A program made the translations under genes and the position numbers. From the NCBI RefSeq assembly GCF_001949145.1, contig NW_019091360.1, positions 3,884,324-3,948,323 of the forward strand: a stretch of 64,000 bases of DNA. Direction: 5' to 3'. The notes beneath the pieces are model-generated. The model was not told the origin of the DNA and ran no database searches. It was given only the letters and a program-made list of their open reading frames with translations. Shown here piece by piece: positions 57,892 to 64,000 of this stretch. Source of the stretch: Acanthaster planci. Taxonomy: Eukaryota; Echinodermata; Asteroidea; Valvatida; Acanthasteridae. The number at the start of each line of letters is the position of its first letter. Position 1 is the stretch's first letter.

Positions 57892-60800
57892 GCACTAGAC
57901 TGGTGCAGTCCTTTGCTTTGTTTCATCCAAGCTGCATTTTCTTCCCGAAGCTCAGCTGCCACTCTGCAACCATTCTTTGCCCTGCAGTTGTCATGGCAAC
58001 TGTTGTCACAGCAACTGCAGCACGGCATTGTGGGGCCTTTCATCCTAGATGTTTGGCGTCCCTATCTTTGGACATATTGCAGAGGTAAACAAACAAAGTC
58101 TACATGAAGTTCATGGACACATCATAATGGACACCTTTTTGTCCTTTTTCTCATTTTTTTCGTGATTTCAGCTTAAGCAGGAATGCATTAATATGCACAA
58201 TTGAAACACATCAACTACCCAGCAGATGTGAATAATGAAAAACTTTTTTCAAAATATTCAGTGAAATAAACTTTCACGAAGTATTTGCGGAAAGTTTACC
58301 CTCAAAAAGGTTTCAAGAATATGTTGAAGAACTTGGAAAAGAGTGGTATTTACTTCTGCCTAATAATTACTGGGGAAAGTTATTGAAAAAAATGATCTCC
58401 ATTGACAGAGATTTCATTGAACAATGAATTAATTTCCTTTCCAAGTTAAATGAAGAGTTTTTGCTTTTTGAACTTTACTGTGATCAGCTTGGATATGGGA
58501 TTGATTGTTTTAGAGGAGAAATCCTTTACACTTGTACAAAAACTGTGAAAGATTTTTAAACACTTGTAAAATGTCCAATATTTTGTCATTCTTTGTAGAT
58601 TTGTAGAGCTGTAAAAAAAATCTATTTCAAAAAATCTCATTTAAAAAATGTATAAAAAAAGTTACAAACAGAAACCCAAAAAAAAAAAAAAATAGTCATG
58701 GTTGGTATTCGGTGCACTTTAAATACAAGGCAATTGTGTTTAAACACCAGACTTGGATATTGTGGAGAAGGCAGGATTTGTACCCAGTTATTCACAAAGA
58801 GGTTGTTTTAAAGCTGATGTTTCTCCAGATGCCAAGAACAAACACTCATCACTTTGGTACTGTTCAACGCACAGCTGGAAAGACATTCTGCAGTTTTGGA
58901 GTTGAATTTTGCAGGAACCCAACCCATGTCAGTGCCTTTCAAATTGCACAGTCGGGATTAGGTGGTTTCACATTAGTGGAAAAAGTGTGTGAAACTGGGC
59001 CTTGGAAATTGGTAAGACACTGGGAATGAAGTTAATCACAGTGGTAGATAATCTCAACAAGATTGACGTGTAATACCATTTTTTTTTGTTATGGTGCTAA
59101 CACGATATGTCCAGCTTTCTAAATCCACATTCATGTTCATCTAGGCACTATAGATGCAACATGATTTTTTTAAATATAACCCTGAACAGAGACTGCTTAT
59201 CGATTCCCTTTCAGTTTTTGTTCAACTCATCATAGCCTCTTGGATTTGATTTCATTAACAACAGCATTGTTTGCAACAGCATTTCCGTAATAGCGTTGTA
59301 CCTCTGGTGTGATCAGAAGAAAAATACTAGGGTCATCACATAACATGTAATTACAGCTTATGGTGTGAACTACACAGAAGATAGATACCAAGCAAAGACT
59401 TTCAGCAAGTGTGCCATGCATTCTGTGTTTACCATTTCTTCAGCACGATGCTAACGATAGTCGTATAGTACATTCAGTACTCCTTGAAAAAAAAGAAGTT
59501 ATTAGCAATTCCATCATGTTTGGATTCATACTAGATACTTTGTAATTACCAGCCATTGTGTAGTTGTAGCCTGCAATATTTAACTTGATGTGTTTCATCA
59601 ATCTGAATTGACATTTCTCTGTTATCCAATGGATCAGAAGTTAACTATCGCAAAGACACATTGGCAGAATTGTTTACTTTATTTAATTTTTAATCTGAAC
59701 TCTCAGTGTTTCAGTCATTCCTGAGATTAACAAAGAACCACTATGATTCAACCATCAAACTGATCATTAAGTGTCAGAATTATGAGAATATTATTTTAAT
59801 GCAAAGAAGAAGGTTGAAGATAAAAAAATTATGTGACCATTAGTATTCATCGTAATTAGAAATTGTGGTGGTTGCAATTTCCATTTTGCTTGTTTTCCAT
59901 TTAACATTTAGTCATATCTTATTGGTTGAGAAGGCTGAGCGACAATTAATTAATTGTATAGCAGGTCTTTATATGAGTCAGTTTGCCGCTTAAAGTAACA
60001 GGAAAATTGAGAGAAACACCAGTTAATTCTCAACAGTCTGAAACAACTGAAGGTAAGGCACAATTTTCAATGAATCGGGAGAGGAATGCTGTCATCAAAT
60101 GTAGAAGTAACTGGAGGTGGTATTTGTGGTGGTGTGAAGCTGGACAGATTGAGGAAAAGATTTTCTCGTGGAGAAATTTGGAAGATTGGTCTTTGAAGTT
60201 CATCTTAATCAGCAGTATTGAAAAATTAGACTTTCATGGCGTTTGGATTAAGTTGTCATTAATATAAGAATGTTGTGAGTAAGAAACATGGAATCTGAAA
60301 CATCTGTGAAAACATTTGGTGTATTTTTGTTTATGTTTTATTTGTGGTATTACTGCTAGAAAATTACTCGTCCTATTCTTTCAAACTTTCTGTTCATCAG
60401 TAGCGTTTTCATGAAATTGAATTACTATGAGGTGTATTTACCAAAGGAAATTGTTTGTTACTTGACGATTTCATAGTTTTAAGTGTTCATTTTATAATTC
60501 AGGTTTAATTTGGCAAGGTAGTAGTGACTGTGTGAACCTGTTATTTATATGTATAGATGTACTTCTGAGTTAATACAGCTGTTTTTGTTCGGTTGACAAT
60601 TTTCATGTGTAAAACGTGTACGAGTGGTGTTTCTTTTCCTTTTTAAAGTTCAGGGTGAGATGTAATTTTATACGTGGTCCGATAAAGATCGTTTGTGTTC
60701 ATATTCAGCAGCGAAAAAAATTCTGGCCAACTTGTATGTCCATTTTCCATCGACCGTCGTTTCATTGCACCATTTTCCCAAATTGCTCCGAATTCGTGTG

Positions 60801-63800
60801 TCTGATAAAGACTGTATGGTATCAGATTTGCAATATTTGATTTTACAACGTTCCTCTTCCCTTAATTTTCATGACTTGCTCCTGTGCACTTGTTCATCTT
60901 TTCATTTCTCCCGTCTATCTTATCTGTCACGTTCTCTACTGCTAATTCTTCCCAAGGTCACCTGTGACCTCACTTCCGTTTCACTCCGTCTGTCTTCCAT
61001 AACGTAACATGTTGTAATTGCTGTCATTGTTTTTGAGCCTCATATGACTCACTTTTACTATCGTTTCAGTGGTATACACAAATATTGTAGTGTTTGGTAT
61101 TTTCTCGTCAATCAGCGAGTCAATGAGTCTGTCACTCCGTCAATCTTTCTGTATGTAATATATTTACATTTACTTATAAATATGGATATAAATATATATC
61201 CCGGTTGATGATGCCTGCAGTTATGTCGTAGAGTTAGGACCGATCTTATTGCTGTTAACATTTATTGGAATCAAAAGCAGTTTGATGTTTCTGTGTTGCT
61301 TCCAAGCAAACAGTTCAGGACCAGTGTTCTTGCCAGTGTGTCGTTCATGCTGACGCTGCCCGCTGATTGGTCAAAACCAAACTGTATAAATTTTCTACAC
61401 TGTACAAAGTTTCTATACCTCTTTATTCGCGCGTGGACGTGACACCCCTTTTACAACCTCTTTCCCACTTTGGCTTTATTCAAAAGCACTTTGAAGTTCA
61501 TAACGCTGATACTGGGGAAGAAATTACCTACTGTAATAACTGCTTTGTTCGTAGACTATCCCCAGCCAGGCGGTTTTACCCACTCCAAACTTCAATGGAA
61601 TAGCCAGAGCGCGTTCAGCCAGTAATCCTCTAAACGACCAATCGACAGCCACAAAAGTGTCTGATTTGCGTAATGTTTGACGCGCTAGAGCGTTCCACTT
61701 CAACTTCAGGGGTGTGTTTGAAGGGTGGGCAGCGTTGTGTGTCGACATTGTACTGAAGAATATTGTACTATATAGGACAAATTATCGATTTTGTTTTATT
61801 TCTGCTTTTCCAATATCCATCGTTGTTTGTTGTTCATCAGCTTTTAATTATTAGACAGGAAATGGAGTGGGTTTTCTTAGCAGTAACAGATTTAAAACTT
61901 TTAAATCACTGGTGATGTTTTCAATATTGTTATATTCAAAATGAAATGTAGAACCTTACTCATACCACGTGGTGTTATTTGACATCATTACCCCTTTGTT
62001 CTCTAGACAGTGATATTCAATTAATATAGGAAAGATCGTGTGTTACATTTTGACGCATTGTGGACGGAATAAAGAGTAATTTTCCAAACCTGAGAGGTAG
62101 CTATCGTTTCGTTAATGATACTGTTCTGCCATTGATGAGTTTTAGTTAATGTTAATATTACATTTCAACTCGATCAACTTAAAGGTGACACATTGTATAT
62201 CGAGACAATCGCCGTCGATTGGTGCATGCACAGCGCAATGCCAACTGAATGGAGAGGGCTTATTAATGTAAAATGCACGCAGCAGTAATCCAGTTCCTGC
62301 TCCGACTTTTTCTGTCTTGTGGACCACGGATGGACCATAGTCAGCTGAAATTTCGGGTTTCTTTTCATAAATTGTTTCTATTTCTTTCATACATTCTAAG
62401 TTGTGTGGCTTTTCCAAGGACCCCCTCTCAGTCATGTGTCGGGGGAAAAACGAGCCAACAAACCAATAGACATAACGAAGGAGAGGCTTACCCCATGGGG
62501 GGTGATAAACCAACTTTTAACTTCATTTAAGAGACCTCAAAGAATAACACCATCCTTGCATTGCTACTAATTGAAAACTATTGATGGAGTGAGTAACTCC
62601 ACAATTCTCCGAATTGTGCAATCACAATAGGTTTGACTCTGAATATGGCTTCACTCAGTTGTTTTTGTCATCTTTCCATTAGCTTCACGGTTGGACATCA
62701 TCGGTAAGGCCACATCTCTGCAAACACACCGATATGACAGGAGAAACAAGAACTGTTTCCTGAAAAAATATTGGTTTAATTGGTCATCTGTTCTTGGGAA
62801 ACATACTGTCATCAATCGACTGCCAACATGGCAGATGGGCGGGAAAGCCGAGACAAAAACTACAGGAATTAAAAGAAAATTTCTTGATCTTGGTGCACAT
62901 TTTTTTCTCTTTTTTTGAGGGGGGAGGGCTGTTGTTGACAAATTATGTAAATATTGCTATTTTTCAAGTTTATTGCCTGTTTCAACGTGTCGTTAGGCTA
63001 AGCCGTTAAGCCGTTTCCACGTTAGGGGATAAATTAGTGGCGCGTGCATTAACAACACAATTTGTTGCTATTTTTAGCTGTACAGCACGTGATTACTCCA
63101 GCTGTATATGCGCGTGAGTGATGCATCATACATGTACATGTACATGACAGGCCAAAATGGAAACCGTGACGTGACTCATTAATTTTGGCCTGCAAACTTT
63201 GTTTTGCATGTAATTTGATAGTTAGTCTAGCAGTATCTGGACATATAAAGGCTAGTGTCTCCGAGGAACTCACAATTGTTGAAAAGGAAACCGAGTGTCG
63301 GGACAAGTTCGAAAAGAAATTCAGCACCGGACTGGAAGGAACTTGTCGTAAACTTGAAGCAACTACAAGTAGGCCCCCTATACCGCATGTGCGTGCCGTT
63401 GTCAGCAGTGGAGACTGTACATGTAGTGTACTGCTGCAAGTGGTTGCCTTGGACAGAATTTCCTTTACGAAGACAAAACTCGAAGAAGTCAGTTCACAGG
63501 TTAGCCCTTTATTTTTTTCGTATCTCCAATACGTAGAGCTGCTTGTTTGGTACTTTTTTGTCGTGTTTCAAATAGTTTGGATTCTAAACTCACGTTGGAA
63601 ATGAACTTTTGTCCTACACATTGAAAACGATAGCCTCAAAGCCAGTGCATTGGGATGACTTTAATTCTGTAAGGCTAGGACAAGAAGCCGCAAGAGCTGA
63701 AGTGGTCACATTTGTGGCCCATTTTACAAGGAATACGAACGCTCAAAGAGGTAGGAAATTGTTTCTGACATTTTGATGAAGACTGCAGATTGTCAAAAAT

Positions 63801-64000
63801 GTTAACATTCCAGCTAGAACAGGACGGTCAACTCGTTCATTACAGCATTGGTCAGTTTGACTTTTAATGGACTAATAGTAATAAGTAATATCGATACTTA
63901 TCAACTGACCTAGCAAAGTGGACTAACTTGCCCAGGACAGGAGCTGATTACATGTATGTTTTAGGGCAACGATTCGAAATGCTAATTTGTCGAAAATAAA
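57892..64000 (+). other. Downstream 3' UTR and intergenic sequence
   Basis: 6.1 kb after the kinase stop. AATAAA at 58265 and an A-run at 58678-58691 may mark transcript ends. CCAAT-box-like words (gattggtc near 61364, gaccaatc near 61637) flank a mixed-composition segment with tataaa at 61384. No open frame here shows a domain or splice support. Confidence 0.5.
63160..63275 (+). promoter_or_regulatory. Possible promoter of a gene running off the right edge
   Basis: TGACTCA (AP-1 consensus, near 63172) and tataaa in acatataaagg (near 63243), at a plausible spacing, precede a 240-bp open stretch that ends at a possible donor (cag/gttagc near 63499). The open stretch is free of stops in two frames but shows no recognised domain. 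Weak. Confidence 0.2.

Noticed and set aside
62142-62530. Minus-strand 123-codon and plus-strand 85-codon frames
   Set aside because: Both strands open over the same stretch, no recognisable motif.
1-64000. CRISPR arrays, operons, tRNA or rRNA genes
   Set aside because: None seen; the window is intron-rich eukaryotic DNA, and the only tRNA-like sequence is the SINE head at about 23220-23290.

Overview
The window is animal nuclear DNA: GT-AG introns of 100 bp to about 7 kb, AT-rich non-coding sequence, modular muscle-type proteins and one N-filled assembly gap (8871-9831). Frequent tacatgtac words, compact introns and an intronless class A GPCR suggest an invertebrate deuterostome such as an echinoderm. 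That is a guess from style; no taxon-specific marker was seen.

Almost all the coding content belongs to one plus-strand giant-muscle-protein locus of three consecutive transcription units. (1) At 1190-34038 lies an obscurin/UNC-89-like RhoGEF, entered from upstream. I reconstructed 26 exons whose phases all match, giving 2047 visible residues: Ig-Ig, a long disordered region, Ig-Ig, SH3-like, SH3, DH-PH, SH3-like, Ig, a basic tail and a Cys4 knuckle, then stop. (2) At 36662-39495 lies a two-exon gene for a 118-residue single-Ig protein that resembles telokin in plan. (3) At 51219-57891 lies an 11-exon FN3-kinase protein of 430 residues with all protein kinase motifs and a myosin-light-chain-kinase-type autoinhibitory/calmodulin-binding helix, ending 16 codons into its last exon.

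Units 2 and 3 each begin with a tiny ATG exon (4 and 3 full codons) whose phase-1 donor joins a phase-1 Ig or FN3 exon. The last Ig exon of unit 1 also ends in phase 1, so it could splice in frame to the FN3 exon and give an SH3-DH-PH-SH3-Ig-FN3-kinase protein. This recalls the internal-promoter, kinase-only isoforms of C. elegans unc-89.

The 6.9 kb intron at 7305-14195 holds a complete antisense intronless GPCR (11786-12880), the assembly gap and a fold-back repeat. Other non-coding features are a MIR-like tRNA-derived SINE in a DH-domain intron, several long imperfect palindromes, a (TTTTA)n repeat, and possible promoter elements before unit 2 and near the right end. I see no supportable gene in 57892-64000.
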